From Luteibacter rhizovicinus DSM 16549 (GTDB lineage Bacteria > Pseudomonadota > Gammaproteobacteria > Xanthomonadales > Rhodanobacteraceae): 64,000 nt of DNA. Location: contig NZ_CP017480.1 of assembly GCF_001887595.1 (NCBI RefSeq), forward strand, positions 3,500,001 to 3,564,000, given 5' to 3'. Below, one piece after another: positions 25,701-34,246 of this stretch. Made by a program: the position numbers and the translations under genes. The notes beneath the pieces were generated by a model. It had not been told where the DNA came from and searched no databases. It saw only the letters and a list, made by a program, of their open reading frames with translations. Each line of letters starts with the position of its first letter. The first letter of the stretch is position 1.

Positions 25701-25899
25701 CTCGCACGATGCCGGAAAGGGAGCACTCGTCGGTCATGGCCAGGGCGTCGTACCCGATGTCCTTCGCACGTTCGAACAGTTCGCGCGCGTTGGACGCGCC
25801 ACGCTGGAAACTGAAGTCACTCAATGCATGCAGTTCGGCATAGGCGGGGGCAGGGACATCCCCGTCGTTGGCGGGAGGCGGTAGTTCGAAGGGATGCAT
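22741..25899 (-). CDS. dnaE2: Error-prone DNA polymerase DnaE2
   Basis: This 1052-aa C-family polymerase is the mutagenic paralogue of DnaE. It begins with a PHP domain ([28 protein letters not shown]), then the polymerase palm with [27 protein letters not shown] (catalytic aspartates), helix-hairpin-helix and OB-fold regions ([20 protein letters not shown] near residue 970). It lacks the extended beta-binding C-terminal domain of DnaE1. With ImuA and ImuB it carries out SOS mutagenesis and translesion synthesis. Six bases separate it from imuB in the lexA operon, so it is expected to be LexA-controlled. Confidence 0.96.
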   Translation of the reverse strand: [1052 protein letters not shown]

Positions 25900-25905
25900 G
25901 GGAGC

Positions 25906-27315
25906 TCAGGCGAACCAGCCGTGCAGCATCCAGCCGTCGAGGGTGCCGGGTGGCAGGTAGGCCCACGCCTGCTGTCCTTCCGCGGTGCGCACGATGTAGT
26001 AATCGCGACGCGCGTCGGCGCCGTCCCACCAGCCGCTTTCGATGCGCTCGGGGCCCGCAAGGACGGCAACCGGATCCGGCCGCATCGGCAGGGGACGAGG
26101 CAGCAGCCAGAGGGGGCGGCGCCGACGCGGCAAGGAAACGACAGGGCCGGGCGTGCCATAGCGCATGGCACGCTCGGGTCGATGGTCGGCGACCAGCGCG
26201 ATCTGCCGCAACGCCGCGTCGCCCAGGCGCGCACGCAGTCGCTCGTCCAGGGTGGGCCAGTCGAGCCCATCACCACGAACGGGTTCGAACAGGTCGCGCA
26301 GGGGTGGCCGGAAGACCGGCAACTCGTCGGCGACGAGTTCGATTGCCCGCGCCGGTGACGGTAGCGTGGCCCGCTCGAGGCGGGTGCGTGCCAGTTCGAA
26401 AAGACGCTCGGCTTCGCGCTGGGGCGCAGCCATGGCGACGACGATACGGGTGCTCTCGCCGCGGGCGTGTTCGAGTGTCAGGGTGAAGCGCTGCACGCCG
26501 CCGTCGCGTGCCGCAAGCAGGTTGGCCAGTTCGCGGGTCAGGCGACGCAAGGGGAACAGCAAGGGCTGACTGCCATCGAGTTCGCTGTCGAATTCGATTC
26601 GCTGCTGGAAATTCGCCGGTGGCTGCCAGGCGGGCAGGGCATGCGCCGACTGGCCACGGATGCGATCGAGCCAGGCGACGCCGTCGCGGCCGATGCGCCG
26701 GGTCAATTCGGGACGGGGCAGGCGGAAGATGTCTTCCAGGCGGCGGAAGCCCATCGCTTGCAGCGACTTCACCATGCTGGCGGAAAGACCGCTTTGGCCC
26801 AGAGGCAATGCAGCCAGCATGCGCAGCACGCCGTCGCGTTCCGGCAGCACCATGCCATCCGCACTCGCGGCGAAAATCCACGAGGCGGAAGCGAAGGGCG
26901 TGGCTGCCATGGTGTGCGGATGCCCCTGTTCGAGCAGGCCGCTACGAAGGCGTTCGGCGAGTACCGGCCAGCCATCGAACAGGCGCAGGCTGGCCCCGAC
27001 TTCCATCAGGATCGCCTGGGGCGGTGCCAGGCTGACGTGGCCACTGAACTGGTAACACCAGGCCGCTATCCCGGCGAGCAGGCGGGTTTCCGCGTCGCGG
27101 TCGCGTGGGCGTACATCGAGGGCCGGGCACAGCGCCCGCGCGGCGGCGACGCTCTGCCCGCGGCGTACGCCCAGGGACGCGGCTTCTTCATTGGCGGCGG
27201 CGATCAGGCGCTGGCGCGCGTGGCCGTCGAGGAGAGCGGAGGGGCCTGCCTCCGGTGTCGCGGCGAAGGCGGCGGAGAACGCCAGGCCGGGAAAACGGAG
27301 GCAGGCCCAAAGCAT
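25906..27315 (-). CDS. imuB: ImuB, Y-family polymerase-like hub of the mutasome
   Basis: The 469-aa protein is Y-family-like (fingers/little-finger helices, LEDIFRLPRPELTRRIG HhH region, LLFPLRRLTRELANLL). The N-terminus MLWACLRFPGLAFSAAF lacks the acidic metal ligands of active DinB enzymes, which fits ImuB: it is catalytically dead but binds the beta-clamp and DnaE2. It is predicted cytoplasmic. Six bases separate it from dnaE2, and 73 from imuA. The family role is established; inactivity here is inferred from missing residues. Confidence 0.93.
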   Translation of the reverse strand: MLWACLRFPGLAFSAAFAATPEAGPSALLDGHARQRLIAAANEEAASLGVRRGQSVAAARALCPALDVRPRDRDAETRLLAGIAAWCYQFSGHVSLAPPQAILMEVGASLRLFDGWPVLAERLRSGLLEQGHPHTMAATPFASASWIFAASADGMVLPERDGVLRMLAALPLGQSGLSASMVKSLQAMGFRRLEDIFRLPRPELTRRIGRDGVAWLDRIRGQSAHALPAWQPPANFQQRIEFDSELDGSQPLLFPLRRLTRELANLLAARDGGVQRFTLTLEHARGESTRIVVAMAAPQREAERLFELARTRLERATLPSPARAIELVADELPVFRPPLRDLFEPVRGDGLDWPTLDERLRARLGDAALRQIALVADHRPERAMRYGTPGPVVSLPRRRRPLWLLPRPLPMRPDPVAVLAGPERIESGWWDGADARRDYYIVRTAEGQQAWAYLPPGTLDGWMLHGWFA

Positions 27316-27388
27316 GGCTGCGTAAGAGGGGCGACGACGGAGCGTCCGTCATGACGGCGTGTGGAACGCGGCGTCATGACGGGATCCA

Positions 27389-28018
27389 TCAGGCCCGCAT
27401 GCGCAGCAGCGGAGCGGTGGTGGTCAGCAGACCGCGCGACTTGAGGACATCCACATAGGTGGCCTCGTCACTGTTGCTGACCTTGAGACGGAGCGCGGCC
27501 GGGCTGTTCTGCTCGGCATGCGTGGCCGGCCGGAAAATCATGGCGCAGGCGTCGCCGGTTTCGGCGGCCAGTTGGAGGCGCCGCAGGCTGCGGTAATCGA
27601 TGTCCGGCAGCCAGCCGACCACGGCGCCGCAGCAACCCGAGCGCAGGCACTGTTCCATGCTCCATGCGGCCTCCGTGCTGCCGGCATGGATTTCATGCAG
27701 GAAGCGCAGGTCGACACCGGCGGCGGCGAGCGCGGGGGCATACGGAAGATAAGGCGGCGCCACGAAGATCACCCGGCGGTGTTCCTGGGTCAGTGCGGCG
27801 AGCGCCGGCATGACCAGGTCCAGTTCGCCCAGGCCGTCGTGCTCGAACAGGATTTCGCTGAGCGCGCCCTGCGGCCAGCCGCCGCCGGGCAGTTTCGCAT
27901 CGAGCGAGGTCCAGCCCGTGGACAGCGCGCGGACGCGCGGCTGACGATCGGCGGAACGCCGCCAGATACCGGGATGGTCGAGCACCTGAGCGAGATTCGG
28001 GGAAGCGATGGCGTTCAT
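27389..28018 (-). CDS. imuA: ImuA, SulA/RecA-like mutasome accessory protein
   Basis: The 209-aa ImuA belongs to the RecA-like fold without a complete P-loop: STGWTSLDAKLPGGGWPQGALSEILFEHDGLGELDLVMPALAAL, then EHRRVIFVAPPYLPYAPALAAAGVD. It works with ImuB and DnaE2 in damage-induced mutagenesis. The gene starts two bases after the lexA stop and precedes imuB by 73 bases, so the three cassette genes and lexA are one SOS operon. The protein is C-terminally shorter than some homologues but otherwise typical. Confidence 0.93.
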   Translation of the reverse strand: MNAIASPNLAQVLDHPGIWRRSADRQPRVRALSTGWTSLDAKLPGGGWPQGALSEILFEHDGLGELDLVMPALAALTQEHRRVIFVAPPYLPYAPALAAAGVDLRFLHEIHAGSTEAAWSMEQCLRSGCCGAVVGWLPDIDYRSLRRLQLAAETGDACAMIFRPATHAEQNSPAALRLKVSNSDEATYVDVLKSRGLLTTTAPLLRMRA

Positions 28019-28020
28019 GG

Positions 28021-28647
28021 TCAGGTCCTGCGAATGATGCCGACGTAACGCCCTTCGATGGCGAACGCGTGGCGACGGGGGTCGACTTCGATCGGCTCGA
28101 AGTCGGGATTTTCAGGCAGTAACAGAAGGCGGTTGCGGTCGTGCTTGAGGCGTTTCACGGTGACTTCGTCATCCAGCCGCGCGACGACGATCTGGCCGTC
28201 GGTAGCGACAGCCGTCTTGTGCACGGCGAGCAGGTCGCCATCCAGGATGCCGGCATCGCGCATGCTCAGGCCGACGACACGCAGGAGGTAGTCGGCGCGC
28301 GGGCGGAACAGCGCGGGGTCGACTTCCAGTTGCGATTCGATGTTTTCCTCGGCGAGGATGGGCGAACCGGCGGCGACGCGACCGATCAGCGGCAGCTCGT
28401 TGGCGGCAGGGCCACGAAGGCTCGATGCCAGGCCGGCGGGCAGGCGCAGGCCGCGGTGCTGCGGGGAGCGCTCCAGCACGCCCTTGCGGACCAGGGACTC
28501 GACGCAGGCCTGTGCCGAGCTGTGGCTGGAAAAGCCCAGGGCATCGGCGATCTCGCGCAGTGTCGGCGGAAGCCCCTGCGTCTGCAGGTATTCCTGCAGG
28601 AAGGAAAGGGTCTTTTGCTGACGCTCGGTAAGGGTAGGTGTCGACAT
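28021..28647 (-). CDS. lexA: LexA SOS repressor
   Basis: The 208-aa protein has an N-terminal winged helix (PTLREIADALGFSSHSSAQACVESLVRKG), the Ala93-Gly94 cleavage site (RVAAGSPILAE), the catalytic serine S128 (GLSMRDAGI) and the lysine K144 (AVHKTAV). It represses SOS genes and cleaves itself when RecA is active. The ATG at 28647 (MSTPTLTE) matches the family start; six upstream codons from 28665 (MCTNVR) lie in the operator and are unlikely to be translated. The promoter and operator sit directly before the start. imuA follows two bases after the stop. Confidence 0.96.
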   Translation of the reverse strand: MSTPTLTERQQKTLSFLQEYLQTQGLPPTLREIADALGFSSHSSAQACVESLVRKGVLERSPQHRGLRLPAGLASSLRGPAANELPLIGRVAAGSPILAEENIESQLEVDPALFRPRADYLLRVVGLSMRDAGILDGDLLAVHKTAVATDGQIVVARLDDEVTVKRLKHDRNRLLLLPENPDFEPIEVDPRRHAFAIEGRYVGIIRRT

Positions 28648-28649
28648 GC

Positions 28650-28683
28650 GTACATTTGTACACATGCTGAGGAAGCGGTGCAA
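28650..28683 (-). promoter_or_regulatory. lexA promoter with overlapping LexA-type operator
   Basis: On the minus strand TTGCAC (28683-28678), a 17-base spacer, then TACAAA (28660-28655) form a promoter. The predicted start of RNA is at or next to the ATG (28647), so the mRNA would be leaderless. GTAC-AAAT-GTAC at 28661-28650 covers the -10 box and fits GTAC-N4-GTAC type LexA operators, giving tight self-repression of the whole lexA-imuA-imuB-dnaE2 operon. Operator identity is inferred. Confidence 0.7.
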
Positions 28684-28943
28684 GGGGGGAGTTTCGATTA
28701 CGGGATGTCTCAAGGGTGTGTCGCCCTATCTCAGTACGGTTTCCCCCTACGCAAAGGCGAGGGCAGAGGCATCTAGAGATGGGGTGTGATTAGGTCAAGC
28801 ATGGACAAACCCCGGGATAAGCCGCCTGAGCGGCCCAGAGAACTGCCATGAGTGCCATCCCTGCCTCCAGCGCGACATCTCCCCCTCAGCCCGCGGGATG
28901 CAGGCAGCTTGCATGCTCCCCATCCTCAACGCAGGATGCCGCC

Positions 28944-29186
28944 ATGGAACATAGACTTACCCAGCTGGAGGCCACCACCCGGCATATTCAGGATGATCTT
29001 CGTGGCCTGCGTACCGAGGTGCGTGATTTCAAAGGCGAGATGCGCGACTTTCAGAAGGACGTCCGTTCCGAATTCCGCGACGTCCGCTACCAGGCCCGCA
29101 CGGATTTCCGCCTCCTGTTCGGCGCGATTATCACGGTCGCCGTGGGTATGGCTGCCCTGATGGCCAAGGGTTTTCACTGGGTCTAG
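28944..29186 (+). CDS. Small coiled-coil protein with C-terminal membrane helix (80 aa)
   Basis: The product from ATG 28944 begins MEHRLTQLEATTRHIQDDL, has a helical, charged coiled-coil to about residue 55 (RTEVRDFKGEMRDFQKDVRSEFRDVRYQARTDFRL), and a single C-terminal membrane helix (LFGAIITVAVGMAALMA). Such proteins tether a coiled-coil to the inner membrane. An upstream ATG at 28848 would add 32 weak residues and AGGA precedes 28944. No family name is recognised. It lies between the SOS operon and the MFS operon on the plus strand. Confidence 0.65.
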   Translation: MEHRLTQLEATTRHIQDDLRGLRTEVRDFKGEMRDFQKDVRSEFRDVRYQARTDFRLLFGAIITVAVGMAALMAKGFHWV

Positions 29187-29228
29187 CGTCGCCTTGGGAC
29201 CGGTGCGACGCCATTCGTGCATTTCTTG

Positions 29229-29257
29229 TTGCACGTTTGTGCATGTTTACGTACATT
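29229..29257 (+). promoter_or_regulatory. Promoter of the MFS-HAD-DeoR operon
   Basis: TTGCAC at 29229-29234 and TACATT at 29252-29257 are 17 bases apart. Around them lie repeats of the type GTGCAT-TT at about 11-base spacing (starting near 29217, 29228, 29239, 29250, 29261), which may be regulator half-sites. The leader to the MFS ATG at 29287 is roughly 22-25 bases. Confidence 0.5.
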
Positions 29258-29286
29258 GATGCATATTCCTTGTCCCCGGAATCTGC

Positions 29287-30408
29287 ATGAATCCCGTACG
29301 CGCTACCCGTTTGATCTTTCTACTTTCCGGTATAGGCATGGCCAGCTGGGCACCGATGGTGCCTTATGCCAAGGCGCGCCTGGCCCTCGATGACGCGACG
29401 CTTGGCCTCGTGCTGCTATGCATGGGTTTCGGTGCGGTGATCGCCATGCCCCTGGCGGGTTTCCTGAGCCATCGCTTCGGCCACCGCGACGTGATCGGCG
29501 TGAGTGGTTTGCTGGTTTGCCTGGCACTGCCGTTACTGACCCTTGCACCGAGCGTCTGGTGGCTGGGCGCGGCCTTGCTGTTCTTCGGCGCCTCGCTGGG
29601 TGTGGTCGACGTGGCGATGAATGCACACGCGGTGGATGTCGAGAAGCAGCAGGGCAGGCCGATGATGTCCGGTTTCCACGGTTTGTTCAGCGTGGGCGGA
29701 CTGGCCGGTTCGGCTGGCATGGCGGCCTTGTTGCACACGGGGTCGCCCCTGACAGGTAGCGCGATCGCGGTATCGATCCTGTTACTGGCCATCGTCGCCA
29801 CGCAGTGGAGGCACTTCCTCGTCCGTCACGACGATGGCTCCGGTGAGCCCCACGCACCGTTCCGGCTGCCAGGTGCTGCCGTCTTCCTTCTCGGTTTCCT
29901 GTGCATGGTGGTGTTCCTTGCCGAAGGCGCCATGCTCGACTGGAGCGCCGTGTTCCTGCGCTTTTCGCGCGGTTTCGAGCCATCGGTGGCCGGCCTGGGT
30001 TACGCGGCGTTCTCGGTGGCCATGGCCGTGGGACGACTGCTTGGCGACCGCATCACCGCCGCCTTTGGCCCGGTCAACATCGTTCGTTTCGGTAGCCTGA
30101 TCGCCGCTGCTGGCTTTTTCCTCGCTACGGCGCTGCCTTGGGGGCCCGTTGCCCTGCTTGGTTTCGCCATGGTTGGCATCGGTGCCTCGAACATCGTGCC
30201 CGTACTGTTCAGTGCCGCCGGCCGGCTGCCCCGGACATCGCCCAGCATCGCCATCGCCACGGTGACCTCGCTGGGTTACGCCGGCATGCTCGCCGGGCCG
30301 GCGGTCATCGGGTTCGTCGCCAAGGCCAGCACGCTGTCGGTCGCCCTGGCCGGCGTCGCGGGCCTGCTCATCGTGGTATCCCTCTGCGCATCCATTGCGC
30401 GTCGCTGA
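29287..30408 (+). CDS. Major facilitator superfamily transporter
   Basis: The 373-aa protein has twelve hydrophobic helices and MFS-style loops (FLSHRFGHRDVIGVSG after helix 2, RLLGDRITAAFGPVNIVRFG after helix 8). It is short and fits sugar- or small-molecule MFS proteins of the YbjJ/fucose permease kind. It leads an operon with a HAD phosphatase and a DeoR-family regulator, an arrangement typical for sugar-phosphate sensing. The substrate is unknown. GGAA-type purines sit before the ATG. Confidence 0.85.
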   Translation: MNPVRATRLIFLLSGIGMASWAPMVPYAKARLALDDATLGLVLLCMGFGAVIAMPLAGFLSHRFGHRDVIGVSGLLVCLALPLLTLAPSVWWLGAALLFFGASLGVVDVAMNAHAVDVEKQQGRPMMSGFHGLFSVGGLAGSAGMAALLHTGSPLTGSAIAVSILLLAIVATQWRHFLVRHDDGSGEPHAPFRLPGAAVFLLGFLCMVVFLAEGAMLDWSAVFLRFSRGFEPSVAGLGYAAFSVAMAVGRLLGDRITAAFGPVNIVRFGSLIAAAGFFLATALPWGPVALLGFAMVGIGASNIVPVLFSAAGRLPRTSPSIAIATVTSLGYAGMLAGPAVIGFVAKASTLSVALAGVAGLLIVVSLCASIARR

Positions 30409-30422
30409 TCAAGGAGTCAGGC

Positions 30423-31043
30423 ATGCATTCCAAACGCAATGTAGTCATCTTCGATTTCGGCGGCGTGCTCGTCGACTGGAATCCCCGCTATCTCTACAGC
30501 AAGCTGTTCGGCGACGACGAAGCCGGCATGGAACGCTTCCTCGCTGAAGTGACCACGCCGGAATGGAACCTGCAGCAGGATGCCGGCCGGTCGTGGGAGG
30601 AAGCCGTTCGTTTGCTGAGCGCCGAGCATCCCACCCAGGCCGACCTGATCGCCGCTTACCAGCATCGTTGGGAAGAGACGCTTGGCGGTCCCATCGACGA
30701 TAGCCTGCATATCCTGCGCGAGCTCAAGGACGCGGGGCATCCCTTGTATGGGTTGACCAACTGGTCGCACGAGACCTTTCCGATCGCACGCCAGCGATAT
30801 GCCTTCTTCGATTGCTTCGATGGCATCGTGGTGTCGGGCGAGGAGGGCATGATCAAGCCGAATCCGAAGCTCTACGAAACCCTGCTCGAGCGCTACGACA
30901 TCGATCCGACGTGCGCCATCTTCATCGATGACAACAAGGTCAATGTCGAGGCCGCCGAAGCCCTCGGAATCCACGGCATTCATTTTCATACGCCAGCCCA
31001 ACTGCGTGCCGAACTGATCAAGCTCGGGTTCCTGCCTAAATGA
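30423..31043 (+). CDS. HAD-IA phosphatase (YihX-like)
   Basis: The 206-aa protein has HAD motifs: IFDFGGVLVDWNP (nucleophile D), GLTNWSHE (motif II), IKPNPKLYETLLE (Lys, motif III) and FIDDNKVNVEAAEALG (motif IV). This matches YihX-type sugar phosphatases such as alpha-D-glucose-1-phosphate phosphatase. GGAG lies just before the ATG and the stop overlaps the DeoR gene by four bases (ATGA). In context, it may dephosphorylate the sugar phosphate that the DeoR protein senses. Confidence 0.85.
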   Translation: MHSKRNVVIFDFGGVLVDWNPRYLYSKLFGDDEAGMERFLAEVTTPEWNLQQDAGRSWEEAVRLLSAEHPTQADLIAAYQHRWEETLGGPIDDSLHILRELKDAGHPLYGLTNWSHETFPIARQRYAFFDCFDGIVVSGEEGMIKPNPKLYETLLERYDIDPTCAIFIDDNKVNVEAAEALGIHGIHFHTPAQLRAELIKLGFLPK

Positions 31044-31807
31044 ACGTGCCGGATACGACGCTGCCGCGCGAGCGGCAGCAGCTGATCCTCGAGCGCCTGC
31101 AACGCGATGGCAAGGTCATCGCGGCGGATCTCGCTCAGGAGTTCCGTGTCTCGGAAGATTCGATCCGCCGTGACCTGCGCGACCTCGCTGCGCAGGGCTT
31201 GTGTCGCCGTGTCTACGGCGGCGCCCTGCTTGCCGTGAACATACCGCCCCTGGGCGAGCGCCACGCCGAGCGCACCGAACTGAAGCGCGCGCTGGCGCGA
31301 ACGGCACTTGGCCTCATCGGCACAGGACAGATCCTCTTCATCGATGCCGGTTCCACCAACACGGTGCTGGCAAAGATGCTGCCCGATCACAGCGACCTGA
31401 CCGTGGTGACCAATGCGCCCGATGTCGCGCTGGCGGTGCTGGGTCGGCCGGGCTTCGACGTGATCTTGCTCGGCGGCAAGCTCGATCCTGCGATCGGCGG
31501 TGCGATCGGCTCGCGCACGGTGCGCCAGGCCCAGGACATTCGCGCGGACCTGTGTTTCCCGGGGGTTTGTGCGATCGATCCTCAGCGTGGGCTATGGACC
31601 TACGACGAGGAAGAGACGGTGTTCAAGCAGGCGATCATCGAGGCGAGCGGCGAGACCGTTGCCATCGCTACGCCCGACAAGCTGGTAGCGTCGGCGACGC
31701 ATCACACGGCGCCGATCACGGGTATTTCGCATCTGGTGGTCGCTTCGGATACGGAGGCGGCCGTGGTGGCGCGTTATCGCGCGGCGGGCGTTACCGTGCA
31801 CATGTAG
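31040..31807 (+). CDS. DeoR/GlpR-family transcriptional regulator
   Basis: The 255-aa protein has an N-terminal HTH (RQQLILERLQRDGKVIAADLAQEFRVSEDSIRRDLRDLAAQG) and a C-terminal DeoR sensor (ILFIDAGSTNTVLAKML, VTNAPDVAL, LCFPGVCAIDPQRGLWTYDEEE). DeoR proteins repress sugar genes and respond to phosphorylated sugars. It overlaps the HAD gene by 4 bases. It probably regulates its own operon at the repeats near 29229. The stop is followed by a REP element. Confidence 0.9.
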   Translation: MNVPDTTLPRERQQLILERLQRDGKVIAADLAQEFRVSEDSIRRDLRDLAAQGLCRRVYGGALLAVNIPPLGERHAERTELKRALARTALGLIGTGQILFIDAGSTNTVLAKMLPDHSDLTVVTNAPDVALAVLGRPGFDVILLGGKLDPAIGGAIGSRTVRQAQDIRADLCFPGVCAIDPQRGLWTYDEEETVFKQAIIEASGETVAIATPDKLVASATHHTAPITGISHLVVASDTEAAVVARYRAAGVTVHM

Positions 31808-31818
31808 TACCCGCTGTT

Positions 31819-31844
31819 GTAGGAGCCGATAAATCGGCTCCTAC
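31819..31844. repeat. REP-type palindrome
   Basis: GTAGGAGCCGAT (31819-31830), AA, then ATCGGCTCCTAC (31833-31844): a perfect 12-base inverted repeat. It begins with GTAG as in REP elements of Stenotrophomonas/pseudomonads. It lies just after the DeoR gene. Confidence 0.7.
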
Positions 31845-31859
31845 CAGGCGTTCAGCCTC

Positions 31860-31882
31860 GTAGGAGCCTTCTTTCAGCCGGC
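31860..31882. repeat. Degenerate REP half overlapping the ppsA stop
   Basis: GTAGGAGCC followed by TTCTTTCAGCCGGC resembles one REP unit and runs into the last codons of ppsA (stop at 31874-31876). Confidence 0.4.
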
Positions 31883-34246
31883 TTTTTTCTTCGCCAGGCG
31901 CAGCCAGGTGTCGACAACGGTATCCGGGTTGAGCGATACCGACTCGATGCCTTGCTCCATCAGCCACTCGGCGAGATCCGGGTGGTCGGACGGTCCCTGG
32001 CCGCAGATGCCGATGTACTTGCCCTTGGCGCGAGCCGTGCTGATCGCCATCGAAAGCAGCTTCTTCACGGCCGGATCGCGCTCGTCGAACAGGTTGGCGA
32101 CGATGCTCGAATCGCGATCCAGGCCGAGGGTGAGCTGGGTGAGATCGTTGGAACCGATCGAGAAGCCGTCGAAGATGTCGAGGAACTCGTCGGCCATCAG
32201 GGCGTTGGAGGGGACCTCGCACATCATGATGACCTTGAGGTCGTTTTCGCCCTGCACGAGGCCGTTCTTGCGCAGCACCTCGATCACCTTGCGGCCTTCG
32301 TCCAGCGTGCGCACGAAGGGAATCATGATCCATACGTTGGTGAAGCCCATCGTTTCACGCACGTACTTGGCCGCCTTGCACTCGAGTGCGAAGGAGTCGG
32401 CAAAGCCCGGATCGACGTAACGGCTCGCGCCGCGGTAACCGATCATCGGGTTTTCTTCGTGCGGCTCGTAGCGCGAACCGCCGAGCAGGCCGGCGTATTC
32501 GTTCGACTTGAAGTCGGACAGGCGCACGATCACCGGTTTCGGGTACACCGAGGCGGCGATGGTGGAGATGCCTTCCGCGAGGCGATCGACATAGAACGAG
32601 ACCGGATCCTTGTAGCCGGAAATGCGCGCATCGATGCGTGCCTTGGTTTCCGGGTCCTGCTTGGCGTATTCGAGCAAGGCCTTCGGATGCACGCCGATGT
32701 GGCTGGCGATGATCATTTCCAGGCGGGCCAGGCCGATGCCGGCGTTCGGCAGCATGCCGAAATCGAAGGCGCGCTCCGGGTTGGCCACGTTCATCATGAT
32801 TTTCAGCGGGGCTTCGGGCATCGCGCCGAGGTCGGCGGTGATGCGATCGAACTTGAGCAGACCCTCGTAGATCGTGCCGGTGTCGCCTTCGGCGCAGGAT
32901 ACGGTGACTTCGGCACCGTCCGGAATCGTCTCCAGTGCGTTGCCGCAACCGACCACGGCCGGCACGCCGAGCTCACGGGCGATGATTGCCGCGTGGCAGG
33001 TGCGTCCGCCGCGATTGGTCACGATCGCCGCGGCGCGCTTCATCACCGGCTCCCAATCGGGATCGGTCATGTCGGCCACGAGCACGTCGCCCGGCTGCAC
33101 TTTGTTCATGTCGGCCAGCGAGCGGATCACACGCGCCTTGCCGGAACCGATCTTCTGGCCGATGGCACGGCCTTCGGTCAGCACCTTGCTCTTTTCGTTG
33201 AGCTGGAAGCGCTCGAGCGTGGTCGTGGTGCCACGCGACTTCACCGTTTCCGGGCGTGCCTGGACGATGTAGAGCTTGCCGGTATTGCCGTCCTTCGCCC
33301 ACTCGATATCCATCGGGCGGCCGTAGTGCTTCTCGATGATCAGGGCCTGGCGGGACAGTTCCTCGACATCGGCGTCGACGATGCAGAAGCGGTGACGCAG
33401 CTCGGCCGGGGTTTCCTCGATGCGAACGCGCTCGCCGGGCTCGTTGGAATAGACCATGCGCTGCTGCTTGGCGCCGAGGCTGCGACGAAGCACGGCCGGC
33501 TTGCCGTCACGCAGGGTGGGCTTGAACACGTAGAACTCGTCCGGATTGACGGCGCCCTGGACCACCATTTCGCCCAGGCCATAGGAGCCGGTGACGAAGA
33601 CGACGTCGCGGAAACCGGATTCGGTGTCGAGGGTGAACAGTACGCCGGAGGCGCCGACGTCCGAACGGACCATCAGCTGCACGCCTGCGGACAGGAAGAC
33701 GTCCTCGTGCTTGAACCCCTGGTGCACGCGATAGGCGATGGCACGGTCGTTGTAGAGCGAGGCGAAGACTTCCTTCACCTTGTGCAGCACGTCGTCGATG
33801 CCGACCACGTTGAGGAAGGTTTCCTGCTGTCCGGCGAACGAGGCGTCGGGCAGGTCTTCCGCTGTGGCGGACGAGCGCACGGCCACGGCGATGTCATCGG
33901 CGCCGGCATCCTTGCACAGCTTGATGTAGGCGTCGCGGATGGCCTGTTCGAGGTCGGCGGGCAGGGCGGTATCGACGATCCAGCCGCGGATCTCCTTGCC
34001 ACCGCGGACCAGTTCGTCGACATCGTCCACGTCCAGCGTGGCCAGGCGTTCCTGGATGCGCTTGGCGAGGCCGCTCTTTTCAAGGTAGGTCTGGAAGGCG
34101 TCGGCCGTGGTGGCGAAGCCACCCGGCACGGATACGCCCAGTTTCGCCAGGTTGCCGATCATCTCGCCAAGGGAGGCATTCTTGCCGCCCACCTTGCCCA
34201 GGTCGGTCATGCGCAGCGCGTCGAGCCAAAGTACCAGGTCGCTCAA
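31874..34246 (-). CDS. ppsA: Phosphoenolpyruvate synthase
   Basis: The 790-aa enzyme makes phosphoenolpyruvate from pyruvate and ATP (gluconeogenesis). N-terminal ATP-binding domain ([15 protein letters not shown]), swivelling phospho-His domain ([22 protein letters not shown]) and the PEP/pyruvate domain with [19 protein letters not shown] (catalytic Cys). The TTG at 34246 is chosen: GAGGA is 8 bases upstream and the protein then has E. coli-like length and N-terminus ([13 protein letters not shown]); an ATG at 34324 would add 26 unrelated residues. It is divergent from ppsR, which regulates it by threonine phosphorylation. Confidence 0.96.
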   Translation of the reverse strand: MSDLVLWLDALRMTDLGKVGGKNASLGEMIGNLAKLGVSVPGGFATTADAFQTYLEKSGLAKRIQERLATLDVDDVDELVRGGKEIRGWIVDTALPADLEQAIRDAYIKLCKDAGADDIAVAVRSSATAEDLPDASFAGQQETFLNVVGIDDVLHKVKEVFASLYNDRAIAYRVHQGFKHEDVFLSAGVQLMVRSDVGASGVLFTLDTESGFRDVVFVTGSYGLGEMVVQGAVNPDEFYVFKPTLRDGKPAVLRRSLGAKQQRMVYSNEPGERVRIEETPAELRHRFCIVDADVEELSRQALIIEKHYGRPMDIEWAKDGNTGKLYIVQARPETVKSRGTTTTLERFQLNEKSKVLTEGRAIGQKIGSGKARVIRSLADMNKVQPGDVLVADMTDPDWEPVMKRAAAIVTNRGGRTCHAAIIARELGVPAVVGCGNALETIPDGAEVTVSCAEGDTGTIYEGLLKFDRITADLGAMPEAPLKIMMNVANPERAFDFGMLPNAGIGLARLEMIIASHIGVHPKALLEYAKQDPETKARIDARISGYKDPVSFYVDRLAEGISTIAASVYPKPVIVRLSDFKSNEYAGLLGGSRYEPHEENPMIGYRGASRYVDPGFADSFALECKAAKYVRETMGFTNVWIMIPFVRTLDEGRKVIEVLRKNGLVQGENDLKVIMMCEVPSNALMADEFLDIFDGFSIGSNDLTQLTLGLDRDSSIVANLFDERDPAVKKLLSMAISTARAKGKYIGICGQGPSDHPDLAEWLMEQGIESVSLNPDTVVDTWLRLAKKKAG

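Noticed and set aside
28801..28851. 16-codon ORF beginning MDKPRDKPPE upstream of the coiled-coil gene
   Set aside because: Too short and without a convincing ribosome-binding site to support as a gene.
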